A stretch of 64,000 nt of DNA. It comes from Cardinalis cardinalis (taxonomy: Eukaryota; Chordata; Aves; Passeriformes; Cardinalidae). The DNA lies in assembly GCA_014549065.1 (NCBI GenBank), contig JACDOX010000117.1:1042104-1106103 (forward strand). Reading direction: 5' to 3'. A model generated the notes under the pieces. That model saw nothing but the letters and a program-made list of their open reading frames with translations, was not told where the DNA came from and ran no database searches. Numbering within the stretch: the stretch's first letter is position 1; each line of letters begins with the position of its first letter. Both the position numbers and the translations under genes were made by a program. Positions 23,945-34,972 of the stretch are shown here, piece after piece.

Positions 23945-26900
23945 CAGGACAGCACCAAGCTGGGGCTCTCCACCGAGCAGGACAAGCCGGAGTGCCAGGG
24001 TGGCACTGGGAAACACCANCAAGCTCAATCTACCTGCAGGGCTCCCCAAAGGTCATCCCATGGGACATCTCAGGGACTCTTTGGGAGCTTCACTGACAGG
24101 CCCAGCATGGCTGGGTGCGTGGCTGGTCACAGGACTGTGGGAGACCTCGAGCAGCCTCCTGCCAAAGCNCGTGAAGATGCTTTGCTTCACAGGGGTGAGC
24201 TAATAACACAAAGCAGANCCAGAGAGCTTTCCCTGACTGAGCTCTACAAAAGCCTCCATGGACAACAAGGCAGCTCCTTCCTCAGTCTCTTCTTCCTCCC
24301 ATTAAACATCTGTCCTAGACCTGAAACNCCTCTGTCTCACCTCTCCAATGTAAGGAGACAAGCCATCAGTCAGAACCTATTTAGACCTCCCCAAAACCTG
24401 CAGGACATGAGGACTTGGGACACATCCCATGCACCCTGAAACCATCTGGGCCACCAGCTCCTCCTGTCAGGCCAGAAGCTCAGGCCCCATGTTTGGCTCA
24501 GAAGAAGTCTGGGAAGTGCTGTCAGGCACCAAAACCATCTCCTTCCTGAAGAAATACCTGACATCACCTGTGCCCGGAAAGTGCCTCTCCCCAGGATTGG
24601 TCAGCAGACAGATCGACAGGAAGAGCAGGGCAAGGAGCCAACAGCCAGCCACAGGAAAGGGGGAGGACACAGATCACTGCTCCTGGCTTAACTCACCTCT
24701 AGAGCATCAAGACCATATATCTCAGCCCAACTCTTTGTCTCAAATACCTCTGCACCCTTTTCTGTCCTCAAAGCTTGGTGCTGTGTCCGCCTCCCCCATC
24801 CTGACATNCTTCAGGATAGATGCTCTGCACGAACAAGAGCCCTGCAAATCCAAGATGGATTGAATTAGAGACCTTTTTGATNGTCTCTGGAGCAGCCAAA
24901 GCCTCTGGGACCAGGAGATGGGAGGCTTTGGGAATGCAGAGCCCTTCATCTCTGGAGAGTAGTAGTACACGAGGCACACTGGGCACAACGTGGCTGATTC
25001 ACAGGGAGGAGAAAAGTTTGTGCCTGCTGTCTGAAGCAGAGCAGTCAATAATTTGAGCACCACAGGAGCCTTCCTCATGGCTGTTTGGGTCACCAAAGCA
25101 AGTTCTGCTCCCTCCAGCCCTTCCAGGAAGATGCCGGCCCTTTCTTTCTTGCCTCCTTCCCAGCCACNGGCCCAGAGGAGCTTTCCCTGTGCCTGAGCTC
25201 TCCGTGCAGCAGCAGGGAAGGGGTGCTGCTGCTCTGAGCACCCCCNCTCTCTCTCTCTCCCCCTCTCCACATGCTGCCAGCTCCCACCAGCGAGTGGGGG
25301 CTGCGCTGCCGCTCCCGGCGCTGACGTGGCTCTGCCACCCCCGGCCAGCCCCACAGCACAGAGCTGCTGGGACAGCCCAATGGGGGAGAATGAAAATGCT
25401 CTTCTCATCTATGGAGAGAGCAAGACGCTTCTCTTGGCCCTGCCAGTGAGACCCAAAAATCCTGCTCCCACTGTGGAGCAACTCAACCTCCTCTTGGGTT
25501 GCTCTGAATTCATCTCACCTTGCTGAAAGCAGCTATGAGCTGCACAGATACACCCTGACTATCCGCCCATCGAATGTATTTCACCAGAAGAGCCCCCATT
25601 CTCCCCAGCAAGGCTGGCTAAAGAGNGAGGCTTCATATACCAGGGACATCTCCCTACCTCCAGGGAGCCCAGGGGTGACACACGCAGGCCACCACCGCCT
25701 GCCTAGCAGCATCTCCGCAGTGCCATAGCAACAGCTGAGGAGTAGGGAGGCCCAGATGGCAAACTCCTCCGTCTGTCCTTCCCCACGCGCGCTGCCNGCG
25801 CACGCAGGCGCTGCCCACGCTGCCAGCGGGGTGATGAACCCCCAGCCCGGCCACCCTGGCACCCCAACACCAGCCAGACCAGTGTGTGCCAGGGTTAGGG
25901 ACCTGCCAGCCAGCCCAGTCAGTGTGTGCCAGGGCTGGGGACCCTCCAGCCAGCCCAGTGTGTGCCAGGGCTGGGGACCCTCCAGCCAGCCCCCCGTGTG
26001 CCAGGGCTGAGGACCCGCCGTGACAAACACGCTCCCTGGGCCCTAAGGGGTTCAGTGCCACAGCAACTCCAGGATCAAAGTTCTGCCTCTGTGTCTGGGC
26101 TTGCAGTGAGTAAAGCCCCACGTCACGGGGGTNAGCGTCTCTGTAAGTCACACCTGGCTGGGGACACAGCAAAGGCCAGCCAGTTGTACAGGAAAGGTGA
26201 TGGCATTGACGCGCCCCAACCCTGTGGGGACCTCTCCTGAAATTGGGAGGGGGAAGAACAGAGCATGGCTCCAAACTCAGCCAGGTCCAAGCCAGCTCTC
26301 TGGCTAGACAGGGCTGCTGGCAGCACTCACAAGGATCTGTGGGCAGGGTCTCGTCTCCAGGGATGCAACCCAAAATCAGGTAAGTTTTTGGGCATGCTGG
26401 GAAAGGGCAGAGGGACATCAGCCAACACAACCTCCTCCTCAGGGCAGGAGCCTCTTGCCTTTCCCCTGCCTCACCACTGACCTGGCACCACCTGGATTTG
26501 CAGGGTAGTGTGTGACTGTCCCCTTCAGCCCAGCCAGGGCAGGAGCCATCCAGCCCTGGCTTGTACCAGAAGGAAGCCAGAAGCACCAGCAATTGAAGCA
26601 AAAGCCATTCCTTTGAAGGGTGCAACAGGATGGTGGGGTACCACACTGAGATACCCACACAGCTGGCCTGCCCCACCACAGCCTGGTTGTCCCCTGTTCC
26701 TCTTCTGTGGTCCTCACCTCACAGGGTCTCATCAGCCCCTGAGAAATTATTTAAACCCGAAGCTCCTGATGGCTCAACCCAGTGCTGGGTTGGGGTGGGC
26801 TGGCATGGAGGGGTCTTGCCCTCCCTCGAGGGGTAACATGGACAAGCCCTCCAAGACTGGTTTTTTTTAAGCAGCTCTCTGAGTGGGCTCTGGCAGTCTC

Positions 26901-27800
26901 TCATCAGCAACACTCAAGCCCTGATTTGGAAGCTGAGCTCTCTTTTGGACGTGAATAAGGCTCTGGTTGGTCGCAGGGTTGTTTCACTACCCCACACTCC
27001 ATTTGCTTTTTCACCAGCTACAAGATGGAGCAGAGACCACCACCTTCCCCGGGGCCTGTGGGGAGGTTCCAGCTGGGGCAGAGCATCCCNCAGGCACTGG
27101 GACAGGACTGAGCCTCCCCTGCTCACCCCCAGCCCAGGGGGAGAAGGTGCTTTTGCCCCCTGGCTGCCCACAAGCTGCCTAACGAGGCCAAGTCCCCCGT
27201 GAGCATGGCGAGCAGGGGTAAACACTGCTCCTTGCCCAGCTGAATCAGACTCACATGCCAGCAGTGATTCAGCCGTGACCAGGCTGGGCTTCTAGGCACC
27301 CTCACCCCAACACCCGTGATGATGTCAGGGCTGGCAAGGAGAGGCCTGACATCAGCCTGGAAGGGTGCAGGACCTGCTGCCTTCCANGCAAGAGCAGGAA
27401 CATGGTTCAACCCTGGCTCCCAGCAGTGACCCCTTTGCTGGGAAGCATCCCTGCCACATAAATCACCCCTGTGCTCCCAGAAGCATCCCCTATAAACCAC
27501 CACTGCCTCCCCAGNAAGCACAGACCCTTGTGGGAAGTTTTCATCTGTTCACAGTCTCAGCCCCGAGAGCATTTTGGGGTTCACCCCAGCCCTGTGCCTC
27601 AGCCCTCCCAAGCCCAAAAAGGGAGGCACGGGTCCAGCAGCGATGCAGGGGGTGGGGGAATGTGCTTTGCTCACTGTGAAGCAGAGGGGCATACGAATTC
27701 CAGCAAAAACTGGCACCTTCTTCTCCTTCCCCAACTTAAGAGAAGCTCCTTTCCAAAAAAAATACCCAATATCTGTTTCTGGAGTTGTCCATTTGGTGTT
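23945..27800. other. Intronic sequence without recognised gene
   Basis: No exon was recognised. A 36-bp tandem repeat lies at 25872-26019. The longest open frame of the window (25654-26679 minus, 341 codons) crosses that repeat and is best explained by it and by low stop density. Confidence 0.6.
25872..26019. repeat. Minisatellite, 36-40 bp unit, about 4 copies
   Basis: Units start with AGTGTGTGCCAGGG at 25881, 25921 and 25957, and with GTGTGCCAGGG at about 25994, and contain GGGGACCCTCCAGCCAGCC. Spacing is 40, then 36 and 36. The 36-bp period is a multiple of three, so it keeps frames open on both strands. Confidence 0.85.
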
Positions 27801-29564
27801 TTTTTCTCCCCCACTCCTTTTTACAGACTGCTTATCAGCATTTTTCATTTTCAAAGCAGCAAAGACATTTTCTGGGCACAAAGCACGCGTGTAATACTAC
27901 CTCTCCCAGCAGTTCAGATGTCTGTGCATCTGACAACGCACGGTCGCTCACGCTGGTGGCTTCCAAACCCTTCCCTGCCTTCCCTGCTGCTCCCCGGCCC
28001 CCAAAGGGTTAAAACTAAACCACAACAAACAGCGAGCACAGGGGAAAAACACGAGTTTCTCCGACTTCCCCAGCATCACCCTCATCCCTCCAGCATCGCA
28101 GGGAAAACCCTCCAGCACCACGGCGCAGCATAAATATGGGGCAATTGGAAGGGGANTGTTACATTAGCTCCCCCCATCTACTTTCCCCATTCCTGCTGTT
28201 TTTATGGAGGTTTGCTGGGAAGGGGGAAGGCAGGGCTGTGGATTCAGGGTCAGTGACCTGCTGAAAACCTGCCTGGGCATTGCATGGACCCGTAAGCAAA
28301 CAAGGAAAGCAGCTCCCGTCATCTTTACCCAGCAAAGGTGATGAGCAGAGCTGCGAGAGAGGCACTGCAATTACTCCATGGCTCTGCTGCAATTGCACTG
28401 TGACCAAATAAAACAGCCTCAGGAAGAGACCCAAAGCCCTCTCCCTCCATGCAACCACGCCATCGAGGTGAAAAAAATTANATAAATAACCCTCCATTAC
28501 TCATTTCAAACCTTGCTGCATTTCACTGCCAGAATAAAGGATTCCACCTCTTCTCTGCTCAACTCCCACTGGCAACTTGCTCTGGGGGCTACATTTCCCT
28601 AAATGCTCACATTTCAATTAGCATTAGAATAATGAAATGGCTCAGAGTTCATCTCACCCAAAAATGTACTGGAAAATAAAGAGCAGAGATTGGAAGCAAT
28701 GAGGAATTTTTTTTTCACACACACACACACCAAGAGCATGATGGATTCAGAAGAGGGAAATATATTCCTTTCTCGACTCCACACTGATGAGATTAACATG
28801 GGCTTTGCTAACTGCCTCTCCAAACAAGGATAATGCAACTTCAAGTTGATTTTCCAGATAAACAAGCATGCAAACAAACGCAAAGTGCTCAACTAAAAAT
28901 ATCTCGCTGCTCCGACGCTTCTCCCCACCGCCGCCACCACCCCGAACCTAAAACACACAAATCCTATCGCGGCACCACGACGACTTACAAAATTGCAACA
29001 ATGTGAATTAAATAAGCTACTTAAGGAACATCTCACTGTCCTTTTTTTTTAATTTTTCCTCCTCTTAAAAATGCGAAACCGCAGATCCCCAGATACGCTC
29101 GGCCAGGGCAGGGAAGGGAGCATTTTCTGATGTGGGGATGTAAAAAATAATGACATTTTAACTGGATGCAAAGTCTCAAGAAAGAAAAAGCAGTTCAGAA
29201 CTTGCTTTTCTCGCCCAATTTGGGTGAATGTGTGGCGGTGTGTGGCTGTGGCGTCCCCGTTCCCCTTGCAGAAGCAAACAGTTAAAGGAAGCAGCAGCTT
29301 TAGCATCTTTGCCTGCTGCTCTCTCTCCTGCTAAGGAATCAGATCTCATTTACTTTATTCCTCTTAAGCCTTGGCCAAACTGTTGCTGGGCTTTTTATGG
29401 TGGTTTTTTTAGGGGGGATGGGGTAAGGGAAAAGGCAGATCTGCATCCTGTGCCCGGGGAGTCGGGCTGAGCCCCGGCAGCGCAGCGATGCCGGGGGCAC
29501 CTGAGCCCCGCACGGGCAGCGCAGCCCGCACCCTGCCGGGGAGGGGGAGCCCTGGGGGACCCCC
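27801..29564. other. Proximal intron 1, candidate regulatory sequence
   Basis: The 1.7 kb next to the NTRK3 exon is non-repetitive. It is AT-richer at about 28480-28720 and 28780-29060, with scattered CpG (for example 28910-28990). There is a short (CA)n at 28716-28731. CpG density rises again at about 29450-29540, approaching the exon. No second exon is recognised. It is a plausible home for intronic enhancers of NTRK3, on position and composition only. Confidence 0.35.
28716..28731. repeat. (CA)n microsatellite
   Basis: About eight CA units after a run of T. Confidence 0.85.
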
Positions 29565-29570
29565 ACTTAC
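29565..29570 (-). other. NTRK3: Splice donor of NTRK3 first coding exon
   Basis: On the minus strand the exon ends ...TCCAT and is followed immediately by GTAAGT, a consensus donor. Reading through would give TAA directly after the last Met codon, so the donor must be used to make receptor. Phase 2 matches the split Ile/Met codon expected from the known TrkC protein at this boundary. Confidence 0.93.
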
Positions 29571-29818
29571 ATGGAAGTGATGTTCCTTGAGATGTCCGTG
29601 ATATTGATGCTCGTGTTGCCATTGCTGCTGCCTGAATCCTGCCCTTCCAAGAGAGGGAAGAGGTTCCCATCATCCGGCTTCTTGCAATTGATGTCTGTCT
29701 TGCTGCAAAGACAATTAGCAGGGCAAGCCAGCACCGAAAGCAGATAGTCTCCCCAAATGCTCCAGAGCAAAAAAACCCTCCAGAAAGTGCACTTGGTAGG
29801 GCAAAGAGAGACATCCAT
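29571..29818 (-). CDS. NTRK3: NTRK3 (TrkC neurotrophin-3 receptor), first coding exon, partial CDS
   Basis: This exon encodes the N-terminus of TrkC, the plasma-membrane receptor tyrosine kinase that binds neurotrophin-3. The frame gives 82 complete codons plus two bases. Residues 1-31 form a signal peptide: a short head, then a hydrophobic stretch (VFLLW...LLSVLA) ending in Ala31. It is followed by the cysteine cluster of the LRR N-terminal cap (Cys32, Cys36, Cys38, Cys45). The acidic linker PDDGNLFPLLEGQDSG is a TrkC hallmark. Three N-glycosylation sequons follow at Asn68, Asn72 and Asn79. The sequence matches chicken TrkC as I remember it. The ATG has a purine at -3 and G at +4, and an in-frame TAG lies 18 bases upstream, which fixes the start. 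The exon ends in phase 2, so the codon after SerThr-type residue 82 (AT|G, Met83) is completed by the next exon. LRR, Ig, transmembrane and kinase exons are not visible here and should lie beyond the left edge. Confidence 0.96.
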
Positions 29819-29833
29819 CTCCGATTGCTGCTT

Positions 29834-29930
29834 CTAAAAAAGAGGAGGAGGAGGAAAGGGGGGATGGAGGGAGGGGAAGGGGGGGAAAGGGGGAAGGAAA
29901 CAAAGACAGAGGGAGGAAAAAAGAAAAAAA
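29834..29930 (-). other. NTRK3: Probable splice acceptor and pyrimidine tract before the NTRK3 ATG exon
   Basis: On the minus strand about 95 bases of almost unbroken C/T end in TTTTTTAG at 29834-29835. This leaves a 15-base untranslated segment (29819-29833) before the ATG. It has the form of a strong 3' splice site and implies at least one upstream non-coding leader exon, which I could not place with certainty. The AG is also part of the in-frame TAG upstream of the start. On the plus strand the same tract is G-rich, with G runs at 29858-29894. The alternative is that transcription starts nearby and the tract is simply part of a 5' UTR. Confidence 0.65.
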
Positions 29931-29989
29931 AAACCAAAAAAAAAAAAACCAACAACAACAAAACCTCAAGCGATCAGCTGCAAAAATCC

Positions 29990-30660
29990 TCCAGCAGATG
30001 AAATCATGCTGGCAGCTGGCTGGGAGAGGCTGTAATTCCCGCTAGGGCAGCGGCCGCGGCCGCGGGCGGGGATGGATGCATGCCGGCCCGGCCGCCCGCC
30101 GCTCCCGCAGCCGCTCCGGAGGATCGCAACGGGAGGCTGGGGAGGGAGGGATGGGAGGGGAGGAAGGGAGGGAGAGAGAGAAGCAGCCGGGGAAATAAAT
30201 AAATAACAAAAACGGTGCGAAAGTCACCAAGTCCCACCTACTGGGCAGAATTAAAATTGACACACCTGCAAAAAAAACAGACAGAGGGAGAGGAGAGGAG
30301 GGGGCGATCTCCCCTTCCCATCTCTTCCCTCCCTCCCCCGGCCTGGCCAGCCCCGCTGCGGCGGGCACAAAAAGCAGGGGAGGAGGAAGAGGAGGAGGAA
30401 GGCTCGCAAAGAGAACCGGGCTCCGCAATAAAAAGGATTCCCCACCCCCCTCCCTCTCCGCTAAAATCAGTGTAGGAGGAGGCGGGGGGGAGAGAGGGGA
30501 AAAACCCCACTGCTGGAGCCCAGCTCAGCCCCGGGAGCGGAGGAAAAGTTGAAGCTGGGGTTAAATTTGTGGTGGGGGAGAGCAGAGGGGCTTTGGCTCG
30601 GCTCCGGCTTCCTCAAGCTCTTTTGGAGGACGATGCTGCCTTTCGCTTGGTCGTTGGGTG
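29990..30660 (-). promoter_or_regulatory. NTRK3: CpG-rich region, likely NTRK3 promoter and 5' leader
   Basis: CpG density rises sharply here against a CpG-poor background. The core at about 30046-30135 contains two overlapping NotI sites (30050-30063) and an Sp1-type GGGCGGGG at 30064-30071. Purine-rich tracts flank it (for example 30131-30173 and 30276-30305). There is no obvious TATA box at a diagnostic position. The location 0.2-0.8 kb upstream of the first coding exon fits the 5' end of NTRK3. A T-rich run followed by GCAG at about 30266-30280 (minus strand) could be another acceptor, or GCAG|GTGTGT could be a weak leader-exon donor. I cannot choose between them without transcript data. 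Confidence 0.6.
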
Positions 30661-33600
30661 GGTTTCTCCCCCCCTCCTCCCCCAACCCGGACATAAGGGT
30701 GGAGAGGAAAGAGAGATTAAACTGAACTGGAAGAGAATAAAAGCCAGTGTGGATTACAGCAATTTAAATTGTTTTTTTTCTTCTTTGGAGGATCCTAGCG
30801 AGAGAGGCAGATCAGACGGCTGGGTGTGAAAAAAGCGACTGAAGAGCATCCAGGAAGGACTTTCTAGAAAAGATGCAAAACCCCCCCCAGCCCCTAAAAA
30901 ATGCATCGGGGACCAAGGCGGCTGCCGGGAAGCGCAGGCAGGAGCACCCACGATCGGGGCTCCCGTCCTCCCTCCCTCCCCTGGCTTCCCCCTTCCCTCC
31001 TGCAGCAGATTCTGCAATCAGACATGCAAAAAAAAAAAAAAATCCTGAAAGAGGAAGACTGAAGTGTTGAAAAGGCTGAGCTCAGAGCGCCGAAATGGCA
31101 TCAGGAGAGCAGTGAGCGCGAGCTGAACAGCAGAGCGAATTAAGATGCATGGTGCATTTTTGGCAAGCACAAACCCAAGCAGATCAGAGCTCTGCTTAAT
31201 TTGCTCTGCTTTTCCACAGCGCTTTTCTGCATGCCTTTTTTTTTTTTTTTCCCTCCTCTCCCCAATAGTTTCATGTCTCTGCTCCTCTGCACAGACACAC
31301 GGCACTAAAGGGATGGTGCTGCAGGCAGGAGCACGGGCAAAGGGAGGAATTACAGGTGTAGGACTCCACAGATTTCAAGGGTCTACTTCTGGCAGCNAAG
31401 TGCTTTGCACAAGGAGGAGAGACAGCACTGGCTGAGCCAACACCTTCAGACTCCGTTACACACCCAGAACCATCCTGCTCCAGAAGGGGCAGTGGGATTT
31501 GGAGGGAAAGAGGGAAAACTCCACCACATCGAGAGGATTTGCAAGTGGGATTCATGCACCCATAGCCCCCTGCAGGAAGCCTGTGCCAGTGGGACACAGG
31601 CAGGGCTCCTGCTTGGGCAAGTCTCACCCACTGCTGCCCAGCTGTGCCAGAAGCCCTGGGAATGGCAGAGGGGTGCAAGGAGCTGCTCATTCCAGGGCAT
31701 CAGTCCTGCTCCCACGGGGTCTTCTGGGGTGCCAGGAATTCCACCAGGGCTGCTCCTGCCAGGGCTCCCAGGGGAAGCAGGTGCATTGGGCTAGAGAAGA
31801 AATAGCAAGGTGGGAGGGCTGCTTCCTCCCTGAGCCCCACCTCTTCTGAATTACCAAAGCGAAACACCTGGAGCAAAAGAGGTCACTGGAGTGCCTGGCG
31901 CTGCAAGAAAGAGGAGCACTGGGGAGAATTTTGTAGATTCCCACTCCCNTGAGAGGCATCTCCCATCCAGAGCACCAGAGAGGAAAACACCCAGGAGTAT
32001 TTTCTACTCCCTGCCTCAGTTTCCCCGCCTGTATCAGAGAGATGCCATTCTTGTGGCTCAGCCCTGTGGCCAGAGTGCAGAGGACACTGATGGGGCNCCG
32101 TGTCACATTCCCCTGCCCACGGGGAACACCAGGCACCCCACAATGCCCGCTCAGCATTTGGGCTCATCCCCAGCAGCANCAAGGATGCCACACTGCCCCC
32201 AAAAGCAGTGCCCAGGATGACACCAGGGCTTCCTTTAAACTGCAGCTGGTCTGAGGTCACAGACTCCTTGTGGCACTTGGATCACTCACCCCACCCCGTA
32301 TCAAACCAGTGTGAGGCCANCAGCATCCCCTGGCATGTCACCGCGGGGTAACGTCGCAGGTGGGGACACATTCAGGGGGTGCACACCCACCTTGGGGACC
32401 CACTGCAGCCCTGCAAGGCTGTCTTGTGGGCAGATCAGCACTGGGACCTGGAGGAAGCCGCTGTCACCTGGAGGAAGTGCTGTCACCTGGAGAAAGCCAC
32501 TGTCACCTGGAGAAAGCCACTGTCACCTGCAGGAAGCCACTGTCACCTGGAGGAAGTGCTGTCACCTGGAGGAAGTGCTGTCCCCTGGAGGTGCCAGGGT
32601 GGCACTGCTTGGCCAGGGCTGCACACATGAGCACCCTGTCCCTCTGTCCCCCAGGGCGTGGGGCCACCCCTTGGCCTGGAGCAGAGTACAGCGGCTAACA
32701 AAGCACAAACACGGTCAGAGTTTTCAGGTCTGGTTACCAGCGTTGCCCTCTGCTTGCAAAGCCGAGGTTTAACCCGCAGAATGCTGTGGGGGTGCCTCAG
32801 GTCGGCTGTCCTGGGTGTGGGGACACAGGAGCCCACCCACCCCATGACTTTCCCACCCCACTCTGCCACCTGGTGTCAGGCAGGCCCTGCTTCAGCAGCT
32901 GAGGAGAAGGGTTCGTGCCAAGCCTCGTCTTCCTCTGCCACCAATAGATAAATCTGAGGAAACGTGGCCAGGCAAAGCAGGGGAATGGGATGAGCAGAGC
33001 CCCCAGCTGGGTGCTCGAGGGCAGGGGGAAGGCAGGAGAAAGAAACTGAGGGGTTGCTCATTCTTGCTGGTGCTGGCTGCCAGGGGGATTGGTGAGTTCA
33101 CTGGAAGAAGAGACAGCAGTGACAGCAAAGTCCCTGCCACAGAGGGAAGATGAGCCACCACCCTGCTCTTCCCCTGCTCGAGGCCAGCACCCCTNACTGT
33201 GCATGGACAGAGGAGTCACTGCCCAGCGCTGCCATTTGCACACCCAGACCCCAAAGAGGACAGGGAGAGTTGGGAGCTGCCCATGGTGGGAACGAACGCG
33301 TCATTCCTGCTTCCAACCCTGCCTCCATCCCTCACTCCNGTCCCTGTGGAAGAGGGAGGCAGGAGCAGGGCATGAGTGATGGGGCTGTCAGAGCATGGAG
33401 ATGGTATCTCGAGCAGAGGCCTTGCTGCTATTGCTGTGAGGGATGCTGGCAAATTGCTCTTTCAAGAAGCATCTCCATGAAGGATGAAATCAGTGCTTCC
33501 TGTGAGAACTTTGCCCCACAGGGGCTCAGGGGCTGGGTTTCCTCTGGCCCTTGGGAGCCTCCGGGAATTTCATGGGATGCGCTTGGCCAAAACTAAACCC

Positions 33601-34553
33601 AAGCTCCTCTGCAGAGAGCTCTGCCCCATCCCAGCTGCCCTCTGCATGGGGACACAAACTGCTACTGAAACACTCATCCCAGACGAAAAAGCAGGGCTGG
33701 AAGGGCCTGAGGGGCTCCTGACCACAGGCAGAGGTGAAGGCAGCTCTTTGGGTTTTGGTTCCACTCTTCCCACCTACAGAGCTGCCTTTAACCTCTCACT
33801 CTCAGGCTGGCCATCCCCTGGGGACAACTTTCCCCTGTCACCTCCCATCACAGGTAAAGGCTGCCCAACNCCCTGCTTGCCTCCCGAGGCCTGCAAACAC
33901 CACAGCCCCTGGGGGCACGAGCAGAGAGAGATCCATGTCCGATATCTGCTCAGTCATCACAGCTCGACAGGCACCGAGCCTCTGATCTCAGTATTGATCC
34001 ACAGGCCCGCGCCCAGCCTCGCTCCTCTTACCAGAACACCACTCCTGCTCCCTGAAAACGATGAGCTGACACTTTCCTAGCCCCCCTCCCGCCCGGGAGG
34101 ATCTGCAGATGTGCCAACAGCAGGTTCACTCTGCACACCTCTGTCAGGCAGCCAGCCCTGGGGCAGAGCTGCTGGCAGGCAGGGTGTGAGCTCTGACAGG
34201 AGAGGCAGGGAGAAGGGCTGCATGCCCTGCCTTGGGGGCCCACTGCAGCTTCGGGTGCCCCTTTGCAGAGAGACCCCAAAAGCTGCGCACTGCAGAGGGT
34301 CCAGCTTGCAGGGTGCTGGTGCCAGCTTTCACGGAGGGATGTCAGGGTTGGTTTGAGGGCACAGCATCCACCATAGCATCACCAAGATGGGCCGCAGTGT
34401 TGGAACTCAGCACATCCCTCTGGNTGTCCAGAGTTGCCAAGGACCCCACCAGGGGGCTCNGAGACCCTGGCACGCATCCCAGAGCACCTGCGGATTTGAT
34501 TTTGACCCGTGGAGCAAATTACCAGCTTTGTATGAGGACCTGAAAGTCACAGA
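30661..34553. other. 5' flank of NTRK3 without recognised coding gene
   Basis: Contains A- and T-homopolymers at 31028-31042 and 31236-31250 and a 19/20-bp minisatellite at 32446-32595. No exon family was recognised. The part nearest NTRK3 (30661-31310) could hold further leader exons or a divergent transcript, but I see no decisive splice pattern. Confidence 0.55.
32446..32595. repeat. Minisatellite, 19/20-bp units, 8 copies
   Basis: ACCTGGAGGAAG-type units start at 32446, 32466, 32485, 32505, 32525, 32545, 32564 and 32583. Two variants alternate: a 20-base form with AAGCCACTGTC and a 19-base form with AAGTGCTGTC. Because unit lengths are not multiples of three, this array shifts frame and is not coding. 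Confidence 0.9.
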
Positions 34554-34972
34554 TGTTTGAATAGTATAATAATAAAATTATCACAGGGTGAAAATGTAGA
34601 TTTTAGGATTTTTGGTATGGGGGTTATGGGGACAAGATGGAGGAACTTGGGCGTGTCCAGTCCTTCTTCTTCTTCTTCTTGGTCTCCATTTTCTGCTGTG
34701 ATGTTGGCACTTTGCATTGGTTTAGAATAGAAGTTCTCTGTCTAACACAGGTGATAGGTATTGGAATGTAATTGTAAATATGTTATAAGTAGTTTGTAGT
34801 ATATAAAGATAACACTGCCCCAAGGACGGTCAGGGTGCCTTTGGCTGCCCTGCTGAGCAGGGCAGAAAGAAAATTTTATAGATAAGGATTAATAAACAAC
34901 CTCAAGACCGAAAAGTGAAGAGCTCTGACTCGTTGTTCAGAAATGCAGGCCAAAGCAGAGACATCCTGCACA
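34554..34972 (+). mobile_element. Second-family songbird solo LTR (probable)
   Basis: About 420 bases with LTR architecture: TGTTTGAATAG start, AT-rich U3, a TTC repeat (34661-34678), TATA-like TATATAAAG near 34801, and a polyadenylation signal AATAAA at 34891-34896. I recognise segments such as TTTTTGGTATGGGGG and GGACAAGATGGAGGAAC as recurring in passerine genomes, where they belong to an ERV LTR. It differs from the family at 10260, 15747 and 40922. I could not find a convincing target site duplication, so both ends, especially the right one, are approximate. No internal retroviral sequence adjoins it. Confidence 0.65.

Larger units (their letters stand above)
1..29570 (-). other. NTRK3: NTRK3 intron 1 (partial, at least 29.5 kb)
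   Basis: Everything left of the donor at 29570 should be intron 1, since NTRK3 is transcribed leftward. By reading I searched for the next exon, which should start by completing a Met codon and continue into the first leucine-rich repeat, and did not find it. The intron therefore probably continues past position 1, although a short LRR exon of about 70 bases could be missed by eye. Long first introns are typical of this gene. Repeats and candidate regulatory segments inside it are listed separately. Confidence 0.75.

Noticed and set aside
29395..29961. 188-codon minus-strand frame overlapping the NTRK3 exon
   Set aside because: It is an alternative-frame shadow of the NTRK3 exon and its pyrimidine tract, starting in a Leu/Phe/Pro low-complexity stretch.
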